DNA of 64,000 nucleotides from Geosiphon pyriformis. Taxonomy: Eukaryota > Glomeromycota > Glomeromycetes > Archaeosporales > Geosiphonaceae. The translations under genes were made by a program, and so were the position numbers. The first letter of the stretch is position 1. Every line of letters begins with the position of its first letter. Under the pieces are notes generated by a model. That model was not told the DNA's origin, ran no database searches, and saw only the letters and a list, made by a program, of their open reading frames with translations. The DNA is taken from positions 168,698-232,697 of the forward strand of contig JAAOMT010000718.1 of NCBI GenBank assembly GCA_016748015.1. Reading direction: 5' to 3'. Positions 49,539 to 60,022 of the stretch are shown piece by piece.

Positions 49539-52149
49539 AAACAACACAGCAAAAACAACTTCAAAGTGGTGATCACACTAGACGCAACAACTCTAGAGTA
49601 TTACCAATCAATTTACACCCATTGCAAGCAAAGATTCAACATTCCAAACAAAATTGAAGTTGTCAAAAAATCAGTATACCAATACATTGAAAACCGCATC
49701 AACAATTATCTTTTTGGAAATTATAATATCTCAGAAGTTAAAAGCAATTTTTACAATAATTTAGCACACTATTCACAGTTGGGAACTGAAGATCTTAACA
49801 GTGAAACACTTGCCACTTACTTTCATGAACTTAATTTTAACATTATCAAATACTGTGAAGAAACATATCCAGTGCAGTCTTAATACACTATTGATTTTGA
49901 ATTAGAAACAGAAACAAGCAACAAAGGCAAAAACAAATTAAAGCAATACTCAGGAGCCACCCCAAATACTCCAACACTACCAAAAACAACTGCCAAACAT
50001 TTACAAACACCTGAACAAGGAACCAGTTCAAAACTTCCACTTACTATCACACCTTTTTCAGCTTCACTTGCACAAGCACAAACGCTTAATTCCCCCTTGA
50101 ATCAATTTACAAGACCAAAAGATTTTACAGCACTCAGAAGTCCCATCAGACAACAAAAACCCCTTCAAACTAGTTCCAATCTCCTTGACTTTCTAGCTGA
50201 AAATCAAAGTAAACACTCTGAGACAGCAGCGAACAAAGAAAACGAACCTGAAATATCTGAAGAAGAATCAATAGACAGTGACAACGAAGAAGACGAAATG
50301 ACAACATACATTGCAAAAATCTCTGAATTTAATAGAGAAGACATTGAGACCAGTCCCCAAGAATGGCTTGACCAAGTTACTAAAGCTGGAGATGCAAATG
50401 GCTGGAATGCTGTCAGAATATTAAGAACAATTCCCTACTTTCTCAAAGGAACAGCAGAAGAATGGTTTGAAAACTTGGCTGCCCTATTCAATGATTGGAA
50501 TGCTTTCAAAGCTGTCTTTCTTGAACAGTTCACCGACAATAATACCTCCATCACTCTTCGCAACCATTTTCAAAATATCAAACAAGAACCTTCCAAATCT
50601 GTTATGACTTATATTGAGAAATTCAACAAACTTCTTAGACAAATTTGCCAACTCGAAACAAATGATTATTATTCTGATGCTCAAATCTTGGATCAATTTA
50701 TCACTGGTCTAAAAGATAAACTAATTAAAAAGGTTCGCCCACATGCACCAGAAAATTTAAACTCTGCCATACAGCATGCGAAAAAATATGAAATGGCCAT
50801 GGAAGAGGCCAATTGCATAAAACTTGTAAATTTGGCAATTGGGGAAACCAGCTCAGCAGCTGAGGAAAAAATTGACCAACTCACAAAGCAGGTCGAAAAC
50901 TATTTCACCAATCAACAACAACAGCAACCCCAAAGATATCAACCACTCCAAAGATGAAATCAAAATAACCTTGCACCACTTTCCAATAACCAGCCTCAGA
51001 ATTGCCATTACTGTGGAATCTCTGGCCACTGGAAAAGAGATTGCAGAAAGCTACAACGAGACCAACAAAATAGGAGTAATCAACGTTACTCTCCACCACA
51101 GCAATCTTATTATTAACCACCACCAGCTTACTATTCACCAAGACCCCAATACCAAAATAACTATTATCAAACCACTCCACAGCCAATCCAACAGCAATAC
51201 CAACAACCACCCACACAACATTATCAAGTACCTGCTCAAAGACTGATTACACAAAATCAATTCACACCACAAAACTAATACCAAGTAAACAACAATAGAA
51301 TCAGTTTGAACAACCAATTAGTTCCCCGAAATTCCACTCAACCAAGACCCAACCACTACCACATTCAACCCAGTTATTTAATATTGCCAGAAGAACAGAA
51401 TTTTCACCATACTGTACCCTCTGAAGGTAGAGCTGCAGCACAACAACAACAAAACCCTTCCTATACTCTCACTACAATCCCACCAGCCAGAATCGCTGAA
51501 AACGTTAATCTTTCAGATATATTCTCTTTTGAGTTCAAAGCAAATGAGTCACCCTTCCTGTTTAGCAATGCAGCTGCCAATGAACAAAAAGCAATCACGG
51601 CTATGTACACTAAAACAGAAGTCAAAGGAAAGACAATTTGCTTGATCTTAGACAGTGGATCCGCCGGAAGCATTATCACCTACCAGTTAATACAACAGTT
51701 GAAGAGAAATGTTGACTGACCAGCTCAAACAGTAATCATCACTGCAGATGGCATGAAAAAGACCCCAGTAGAAGAAATTGACAATTTTCTATTCACTCTT
51801 GATGGAATCACCATTCTAGTCAAAGTTCTTGTAATGGACGCACCCCAGTACTAAGCTCTCGTCAGAAATAATTGGCTTCAAAAAGCCAATGCTAATCTGA
51901 ATTGGGAAACACAAGAGTTAACAATCTCCTACCAAGAACAACATGCCCGAATACCTACCATTTGTGGTACATTTAACAAATACTCTAAAAAAGCCCCAGC
52001 TTTTGAATTCAAACCGGAAGAGGAAAAACCTCTTATTGAAACATTCATGGCTCTTGGATCAACATCCAACTGGGCCGATAAAACAGAACAAGAACATTTT
52101 ACTCCACACTCTAAACCTGAAACCTCTGGATGGAATATCTCTTACTCAA

Positions 52150-52790
52150 AATCCAAACCAAGGAAACAACGCCCCTATATTCCCCTTAAATATAAGGACT
52201 ACCACAAAAAACTATTGTCAATGAGAGCCTACATTTCACCTGAAGAAGAATATGAAAATTATACTTGTTATTACTGCAAGACTTGCCACAGAGAATGATG
52301 GGGCCATCTAATAAAAAGGAGCGAAAAATGGGACAACACTCCTTGTTTGACTTGTGGAGATATGCTACCAGAAGAATACAATTGAATTGATGTAGCCATG
52401 AGAAAAGGAGTCTGCAATCAGACCTGCCAATATGCTTTATCAATTTTAGAAAAAGTAAAAAGAGGAACACTCTTTAATGCGGCATACAACAGTGCTCTCA
52501 ACAAACTTTATCACTACTTTTATGATGCTGAGATGATTTTCAACCTAGCAATGGCATTAATTAATGGAGCTACCAAAGAAGATGTTCGCCAAATAAAGGA
52601 AGCAGAATACATTGAATACACCATGGAATTAGCTGGATTCGATTACAAAGACGAAGTAGAAGTCTACCACCAAATTGCAAGTCACACCTACCCAACTCAA
52701 GAAGTTCAAATTCAACAATTAGAGCAAATGAACATTAGGCTATGTAAAAAATACATTATGCCTTGTGATAAACAGTGGTGTCCTGAATGC
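52150..52790 (+). other. Element B cysteine-rich module, partly eroded
   Basis: Reads YKDYHKKLLSMRAY where E2 has CKDCKKKLSSMEAC (three Cys to Tyr), then CYYCKTC, KWDNTPCLTCGDMLPEE, CNQTCQY, and CPEC before the dUTPase. Confidence 0.7.
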
Positions 52791-52952
52791 TACACTTTTA
52801 GTATCCCCTTGCCCAGCGAAAATGATGAGAACAAAATTGAATTTGAAGAACCTGAAGCAATGGAAGAAATTAAAACAACACCTATTTACCTTATCAAAAA
52901 TCAGCCTGCCTTATAACTTAAATACTTCAACAACAACGGACAAGGAATAAAA

Positions 52953-53345
52953 CCCAAAAAAGCACATGAAATTGATGCTGGATATGACCTAAGATATCCA
53001 GACAAAGATACTCTTGTTCTCAAACCCAAATCTCTCACAAAAATCAACCTCAAAATTGCACTCAAAATCCCACCAGGAGCAATGATTCAAATTACTTCCC
53101 GGTCCTCTCAGACAAGCAAAAGAATTAATGTCAGAGGAAGAATAATCGATGCTGGATATACTGGAGACATTACAGTAATGCTTCAAAATGAAACTGACAA
53201 ACCATTCAAGATCGAACATGCTGAAAAAATTGCCCAAGCTATTTACCTACCCTTAATCAACATTTTGGGTTTGCAACTAGTCAATCAAAGAGAACAATTA
53301 GAAAAAAGCGATAGAGAAACCCAAGGTTTTGGTTCAACTGGATGA
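52953..53345 (+). other. Element B dUTPase domain, all five motifs present
   Basis: Motif 1 IDAGYDLRYP, 2 TSRSSQT, 3 GRIIDAGYTGDI, 4 AEKIAQAIYLP, 5 RETQGFGSTG. This is the best-preserved copy, with all key residues kept. TGA follows directly after motif 5. Confidence 0.9.
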
Positions 53346-55236
53346 TTTACAGTTCCAGTTAACATAGCGCTTAATACATGAAACAAATCCCACCAAATTC
53401 TCAGACTTTCACAACCAATTACCATTTCACCCTTTGGAGAACATCTAGAAATCTACACCTGCCCAAAGCCAACAACCATACAACAAATTTTTGAGTCCAA
53501 TGAACAAGTCTGCTTGGAACATAATATTTTGATCCCAAACATTTATATTCCAGAAAGAACAAAGAAAGTCCAAGTTACTTTTTACAACTCCAATAATTAC
53601 CTTATAATTTTATTAAATAATTTAGAAATTGGAGTTATTCACAGTAATATATTTCAACAAGAATTACCCCAAACAGTCCCCGATTTCTCTGAAATTATTG
53701 AACATTCAATACCAAAAATCAACCCAAATCTCAGTTCCAAAAACTACCATGTTGTCATGGAAAAACTATTTCGAATCAACATGGGACAACTTGAACCACA
53801 ACAACAGACCCAGCTCAAAGAGCTAATTGCAGAATTTGCCGATATCTTCACTGAAAACAACAATGACTTAGGAAGAACCAATTTGGTCCAACACCAAATT
53901 TATACAGGAGATGCCAAACCAAGAAGACAACAAACATATTGAGTTGCTCCAGAAAGCTACCAATTCATCTGAGAAGAAGTACAACAAATGCTTAACAATG
54001 GGCTCATCCAACCCTCCATGAGTCCTTGGGCTTTACCTGTAGTGCTAGTTAAAAAGAAAAATAGAAAGATCTGATTTTGTGTTGACTATTAACAACTCAA
54101 CAGTGTTACAATTGGAGACGCCTACCTCTTTCCCTGGATTGATAACATGTTAGATGCCTTTGGAAAATCCAAATACTTTTCAACACTAGATTTAGAAAGT
54201 GGTTACTGGCAAGTTGCTATGGATCCCAAAAATCACCCCAAAACAACATTTACCACCCAAGGCGGAAATTACGAGTTCAATGTAATGCCTTTCGGATTAT
54301 GCAATGCACCAGCAATGTTTCAGAGATTAATGGATGTTGTGTACCAAAGACTTCTTTGGAAGTCAGTAGTCATTTATCTTAATGATACTGATGTTTATTC
54401 TCCATTGTTCAAATTACACTTAAAACACCTACAAAAAGTTTTTCAACGATTACAAAAAGCAGGATTAAAACTTAATATCAAAAAATGCTACTTTGGAAAA
54501 ACAAGCCTGGTCTTTCTTGGTCATATCGTTAGTAAAGATGGAATTAAACCAGATCCTGAAAAAATCAGCGTTGTCAAAAACTTCAAAACTTCTCGAAACA
54601 CTACAAAACTAAGAGGATTCATAGGATTAGCATCCTACTATTGGAAGTTTATCAAAGAATTTTCAGAAATTGCAAAACTCCTCAACCAGCTCACTACCAA
54701 AAACGTTGAATACAAATGGACTACTGAACACCAAAAAGCTTTTGAAATTCTCAAGAAAAAACTGACAACAGCTCCAATTCTCGCCTACCCAGATTTCAGC
54801 AACCAATTTTAACTAGCTACAGATGCTTTATATACTGTCTTTGGTGCTATCTTATTACAACTAGACAACAATGGAAATGAGCAAGTAATTGCTTATGCTA
54901 GCAGAACATTAAAACCAGCTGAGAAAAACTATCCTGCCACAGAACTAGAAACAGCAGCTGTAATTTGGGCCCTACACCACTTCAACCTTTATCTCAGACC
55001 TAAAGAATTTGATATTATCACTGATAATATTGGACTCAAATGGCTTCAGAACAAAAATACTTAGCTGAATGCAAAACAAACCTGATAGACAGGATTTCTA
55101 GCAAACTATTAATACATAGTACATCACAAACCAGGAAAACTCCACACCAATATTGACTGTCTCTCCAGAATGAGACAAAATTAAAAAAACACAAAAACCA
55201 ACACTCAACTTAACCAACCAAAAGAGCCAACAAACA

Positions 55237-56622
55237 ATGAATTCAAAAAACTACAATGATCTCAAACAATATTTGGAAACATTAACAATCCCAACAAATT
55301 GGTCTCCAGATGAAAAACATTGATTACAACAACAAGCCAAACAATATTTTCTACACAACAATATTATTTATTACCGAAATTTCAAAAACCCAGACAAACC
55401 ACTCAGATTAATACAAGAACAGGAAAAAGAGACTATATTATACAACATGCACTCAGATTCTTCATCAGCCCACTTCGGAAAAGACAGCACCACCCAAAAA
55501 ACACTAAAATACTACTTTTGGTCTCAAATAAAAAAAGACATTCACAAATATGTCGAATCTTGTGATAGTTGTCAAAGAAGAGAAGGAACTCACCCTACAG
55601 AACCTTTAAACCCAATCAAAGTTGGACAGCCTTTTGACAGAGTTGGTATCAATTTAGTCAGACCACTATCTATCACAAACCAAGAAAACCGCTACATTGC
55701 AGTAGCTGTAGACTATCTCACCAAATGGCCTGAAGCCAGAACCATTCAATGGGCAGATGCAAAATCAGTAGCAAACTTCATCTATGAAGACATCATTTGT
55801 AGACATAGATGCCCAATAAAACTTTTATCTGATCAAGGAACACATTTTGTGAACAATTTAATCCAAGAAATTTGTGGATGATTTAATGTCAAGAGACCAT
55901 TATCTTTATCCTACCATCCACAAACAAATGGACTGGTAGAATGGTTCAACAGAACATTGTGTGAATCATTAGCCAAAGTTTCAACCAATTTTGAGCAAGA
56001 ATGGGATCTCTTTATTCCATCAGTATTACTAGCATATAGGACACTAAAACAAGATACCACAAAACACACACCATTTGATTTAACTTATGGAAGGATGGCA
56101 ACATTACCAATTAGTTTCACAGTAGAAACATACCCAGCACAACTAATCAATGAAAACAATTTATAAGAAATGCTTCAATGAAGAGCCTACACTCTGCTTA
56201 GCACATTGGAAGGAAAACGACGAATAGCAGCCACCCATATTGAACACTCTCAAGCTCAACAAAAAGAACGGCATGATGACAAATTGCCTCCAGTCATCAA
56301 TGAATTTAAAATTGGAAACAAAGTTCTCTTACACAGAACTAAAGCTAAAAAACAATGGAGTGAAAAATTTGAGAATAAATAGGATGAACCATTCTTTATT
56401 CATAAAGTTTTAGACAACGGATCATACAAGCTAAGACTTAATGACAAAATTCTAGCAAAAGTTGCACATAGAGATCATTTGAAACACTATAATTCCAAAA
56501 ACAATCCTGAACTATTAATTCCACGAATTGGTACACATTCCCCTTTAATCAATCCTGAAGACATTCCCCGAAATTTAGAACCAATAGTTGTCATTGAACA
56601 GCCTCCCAACTTGAACACTTAA
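55237..56622 (+). pseudogene. Element B integrase, separate ORF
   Basis: ATG 55237 (MNSKNYNDLKQYLETLTI), 52 nt after the RNase H stop, +1 frame, 462 codons. Zinc domain: HSDSSSAHFGKD ... CDSCQRREG. DDE core: GINLVRPLSITN (first catalytic Asp now Asn), LLSDQGTHFVNN (second Asp kept), GLVEWFNRT (Glu kept). The C-terminal region has FKIGNKVLLHRTKAKKQW and NGSYKL. Stops include TGA after QEICG and TAA after NENNL. It ends QPPNLNT-stop. Confidence 0.9.
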
Positions 56623-56746
56623 TTTAAATTTATTATTATTATAGTTATCTTCTTATAATTTAGAAACAATCTCACAAAAACAAAACAAAAATAACATAAA
56701 AACCCATACACCAAAAATAATTTTTTTTATTTTTAAATTGCTTATA

Positions 56747-57465
56747 ATGACTATTCCTTAAAACATTCAACAATTATCCCAAAACTAATATTAGCTTTAA
56801 AAACAATACCCGAATTATCTATTACTGTTACTGGAAACCACATTAATTATACCCAAACAGAAGTAGTTACAAATTTAGCCCCAAATTCATGAAAATATCA
56901 CCCATATAAGAAGAACACAAGAAGTTATACTGGAATTTACCTGCCAGAACTTTTAAAACTTGCTTTAAGAGAAAATCTAATGCTCATTCTGATTAGTATT
57001 CCACCAAATACTACAATTCAACAAAGACTTCAACTGTGTTTCAATAAGGAAAACACTGAATATCCTCCAATCTATAGATATTTTCACATTGGAAAAACAC
57101 TCTACAAATGGAAACTGGAATTTACAATAGCAAATCTCACAAAAGAAGCTATTCAGAAACAACTCCACAACAAATTCAAGACAACAGCTGGATCAACAAA
57201 CAGTCACTACAGGCTCAGAGCTGCTTTTAGACTTTATGACCTATTCCACACCTGCGAAAACGTACTACAAAACCCAATTTTTCAATCTTTGAAGATTCAA
57301 TACATTGGAAAGCTCACAGAACTGAAATTTCAACAATTTTCAGACCAAATTTCTTCAATAATTTTGGATTATTATCTGGAAATGACAAACAGTACTTGGA
57401 TTTTGATGGAGCTCAGTCTTGAGGAGGAAGTTATGTTACCAGACAAAATTAGAGATATTATTTAG
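56747..57465 (+). pseudogene. Element B ORF3
   Basis: ATG 56747 aligns with the E2 ORF3 start. A 1-nt loss near 56785 shifts the frame. The main frame then reads LALKTIPELSITVTGNHINY ... FHIGKTLYKWKLEFTIANLT ... YRLRAAFRLYDLFHTCENVL ... KLTELKFQQFSDQISSIILD. C's version has FYKIGEQLDLKTLYEDL ... YKAAYRLYAAFQHCPNIL ... QFKDLQKAIF. The family end motif (FDGAQS-stop) lies in another frame just before the polypurine tract GAGGAGGAAG. Unknown function; no membrane segment seen. Confidence 0.78.
57421..57433 (+). other. Element B polypurine tract
   Basis: GAGGAGGAAGTTA directly before the 3' LTR. Confidence 0.8.
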
Positions 57466-58410
57466 CATAAAATTATCTTATAATTCCTATCATTAATTAG
57501 CATATATTATCATTTCAAATTATTACTTATTACATTAGCAAAAATGTCCGAAATTATCATTTAATTAATAACCCAAATTGTACACAACACAAATGTAACC
57601 TAATTGCGATGATCAATCATGCAATATCCTGAACTATGTAACATTCAAAAGTTTGCCGAAATTTGTAGAAATTTGCCAAAATAATTGATAGTTCACCGAA
57701 ATATTTAATAGTTCACAGAAATAACTTGTAGTTTGCCGAAATGTATTTTTAGTTCAGCAAAATTGTAGAAAATAGCAAAGTTCAAGTTCATAGAATAGTG
57801 TTACGACAAGTTGTATAAAAGAAGAGCTTCTTTCTTCGAGAAAATGTATCTTATTTTAGATTTATCTCTTCAAACTGTTCCTATATACACAAAGAGAAAT
57901 AAATATCAAATAATTCGAAAAAACAAAATTTTTTAAACTATTGCACTTGGAAAATCCTCAAAACCCAACTAATGTTTTGAAATTAATTAGCTACCAATTT
58001 CAGTAAACTGTTAGTGACTTCAGGTCTGGATAGAAAACGTTTTCCTTGATAAAATTTTATTTCTTTTACATTTCTTTTATTTTTTTTTTCTTTTCTTATT
58101 ACAATCATTAGAGTAGCCTACAGACAAGATTTCTGTAGAAGAGTTGACTTTCACAGCAAAGTACACATTTTTAGTGAGCTTTTAGACAAGCAATTCTTGG
58201 AAAAGAGTTGACGTTTACTACAATGTAACTACATAAAGTAACTGGCATGAAATTGGCTATTCCATTTATAAGCCCAGCAGTTCAAATTATAGGAGATAAT
58301 TTGAAGATAAATTCAGTTACTGGAGATTTAACTACATCCAGAAAATGTAAATTCACAGCAAACAGACATTAACAACATTTAAGAAAAGAAACCAAAAACC
58401 TCTGGTAATA
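57434..58410 (+). repeat. Element B 3' LTR (977 bp)
   Basis: Begins TGTTACCAGACA and ends CTCTGGTAATA (C to T in the last triplet). TATAAAAG at 57814-57821. Confidence 0.93.
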
Positions 58411-58414
58411 TCGA

Positions 58415-58936
58415 GCAGGGGGTGGAAAAGAAGAAGGCAAAGAATGAGAAAAAGGTTACAAAAGAAGATACTTAATTCCCGAGCTCAAAGAAATAAAAGA
58501 AGCTTTAGTTCATGGAACCAAACTCCCCGAAACAGAGGAGTGGACACCTGACAATGCCCAGGAATGGAAAGAAAGACTTCCTTCAGCTTATTGGTTCTAC
58601 AAAATTGGAGAACAGCTTGACTTGAAAACATTATACGAAGACCTCAGCCAGAAAACGTTCAACAAAGAAGCAATACAACAAGTAGAAAAATTCGTAGGAA
58701 AAAACAACCTGACTCTATATTACAAAGCAGCATACCGACTATATGCTGCCTTCCAACATTGTCCAAACATACTACTAAACAGATCTATGAAAACCATAAC
58801 GGTTAACAGTATAGGACGAATAACCAATTAACAGTTCAAAGACCTACAAAAGGCAATATTCAAGGCAACAATCAAACATTACATGAATGAAGCCACAATA
58901 ACAGATACATACGGTTTCACAGGAGCTCAATTTTAA
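58415..58936 (+). pseudogene. Element C ORF3, remaining 174 codons
   Basis: Continues the frame begun at 48326, after element B. AGGGKEEGKE-stop, then LIPELKEIKEALVHGTKL, AQEWKERLPSAYWFYKIG, FNKEAIQQVEKFVGKNNL, YKAAYRLYAAFQHCPNIL, a TAA after GRITN, QFKDLQKAIFKATIKHYM, and the end GFTGAQF-stop at 58936. The whole ORF is 735 nt (244 aa) with four stops (two in the first part). The polypurine tract follows at once. Confidence 0.8.
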
Positions 58937-58950
58937 AAAGAGAGGGATAA
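58937..58950 (+). other. Element C polypurine tract
   Basis: AAAAGAGAGGGATAA-type tract between the ORF3 stop and the 3' LTR. Confidence 0.82.
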
Positions 58951-60022
58951 TGTTACCTGAATAGAAAAACTGATTCAAAGTTATAAAGAAACATGACCAA
59001 AACGTGACATAACACAGAATAACATGCAATAATATTGGATAACGTGTTATAACACAGGATAATACAGAATAGTGTACAATAACATAGGATAATGTATTAT
59101 AATACAGGATAACACAGAATAACATGTAATAACGTCAGATAATGTGTTATAACATAGGATAACTAGCAATAACGTAGAAAAATGAAGCAATAACAGAAAC
59201 AACAAAGCAATAGCTAGCAATAGCGAGACAATTGAAAGCAATCCTGTAAAACCAAAAAAATGTATAAAAGCAAGTAGTTGTAGAAGTGAGAAAAAACAGA
59301 GAAGAAAAAATAGATACAAACCTCTAGACCAGAAATTAAAATATCCATACCTCTTCATCCTTTATTATCTTTCCTATTTCATTTCCTGAAATAAACCAAT
59401 TATTAAAAGAAATCAAAATCACGAATTTATGTTCTTGAACTTTGTGGAATTTACGTGAATTAACTCTTGTTTCATATCTTTGTTTTAGAACAGATGCTCT
59501 TAACATAACTGCCTCGAATCTATTAACGATTTGGACCAATTGCTCTTGATCATGGCAATTGATAATATTAATTTATCTTTTCTCTCTTTTCTTTTTTTTT
59601 CTTTTTCTTTTTCTTTTTTTTTCTGTCTTATTTTTTGTGGAGTGGCAACATAGTAAAATCGACTGTCTAAGAATAGACTTTGTGATAGTCTGATAAAAGA
59701 GGGAAGCTCTTCCTAAGTTTTGGATATTAACATTATCTTGTTAGCTTACCAGAAGGGCAAAAAGACAATGCCAGACTCTAATAACTGCACTCGTTAGCTT
59801 GGAGAAGAAAGCTCACATTTACGAAAAACGTTGTAATCGACAAAAAACAAACTCTATGTCTTATAACCAAAGAATTCAATGGGTAAAATTCACATCCAAG
59901 AATAGACCTTCAAAGACTGATAATCAAGACTAAGCTAACAGAATTACGTGGAAGATGCATCATTAATAATTGAAAGCACCAAACGTTACCATTTTCCATA
60001 CCCACCAAGTTTATCTATAACA
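58951..60022 (+). repeat. Element C 3' LTR (1072 bp)
   Basis: Begins TGTTACCTGAATAG and ends ATCTATAACA. The GATAAC-type array lies at about 59005-59185, TATAAAAG at 59263-59270, and a pyrimidine tract near 59575-59630. Confidence 0.93.

Larger units (their letters stand above)
49566..55184 (+). pseudogene. Element B Gag-Pro-Cys-dUTPase-RT-RNase H polyprotein
   Basis: A single frame with about 15 stops. The start aligned with element C is GTG at 49566 (TTGATGACT-like context lost), so the ATG is probably mutated. Gag N-terminus LDATTLEYYQSIYTHC; Gag core at 50300-50900 (IPYFLKGTAEEWFENL). Knuckle CHYCGISGHWKRDC at about 51004-51045, intact. Protease LILDSGSAGSIIT near 51643, intact. Cys module at about 52150-52790. 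dUTPase at 52953-53345. RT from about 53960, with MPFGLCNAPAMFQRL and YLNDTDVYS near 54376 (first catalytic Asp of the pair now Asn). RNase H from about 54815 (LATDALYTVFGAILLQ). It ends IDCLSRMRQN-stop at 55184. The domain order and length equal A1. Confidence 0.92.
48539..58410 (+). mobile_element. Ty3/gypsy element B (family B), full length, dead, inside element C
   Basis: LTRs at 48539-49520 and 57434-58410 are nearly identical and differ mainly by transitions. The internal order is the same as in A1. This is the youngest complete insertion of the nest, because it interrupts C, which interrupts E2. Confidence 0.95.
39931..60022 (+). mobile_element. Ty3/gypsy element C (family C), full length but split by element B
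   Basis: LTRs at 39931-41022 and 58951-60022. Internal sequence at 41023-48538 and 58415-58950; element B with its duplication occupies 48539-58414. The E2 host sequence resumes at 60023. Joining 60027-and-up to 39926-and-down through one GYRG copy gives GATGT-CCAC-CAAATA on the minus strand, matching GATGT-TCGC-CAAATA in element B. Confidence 0.93.

Noticed and set aside
56747-57465. Envelope gene (endogenous retrovirus) in the ORF3 position
   Set aside because: No signal peptide, transmembrane helix or furin-type site is visible, and the protein looks soluble and helical.
58985-59180. CRISPR-like array (regular GATAAC repeats)
   Set aside because: Units are 10-20 bp, imperfect, without unique spacers, and lie inside a retrotransposon LTR of a eukaryote.
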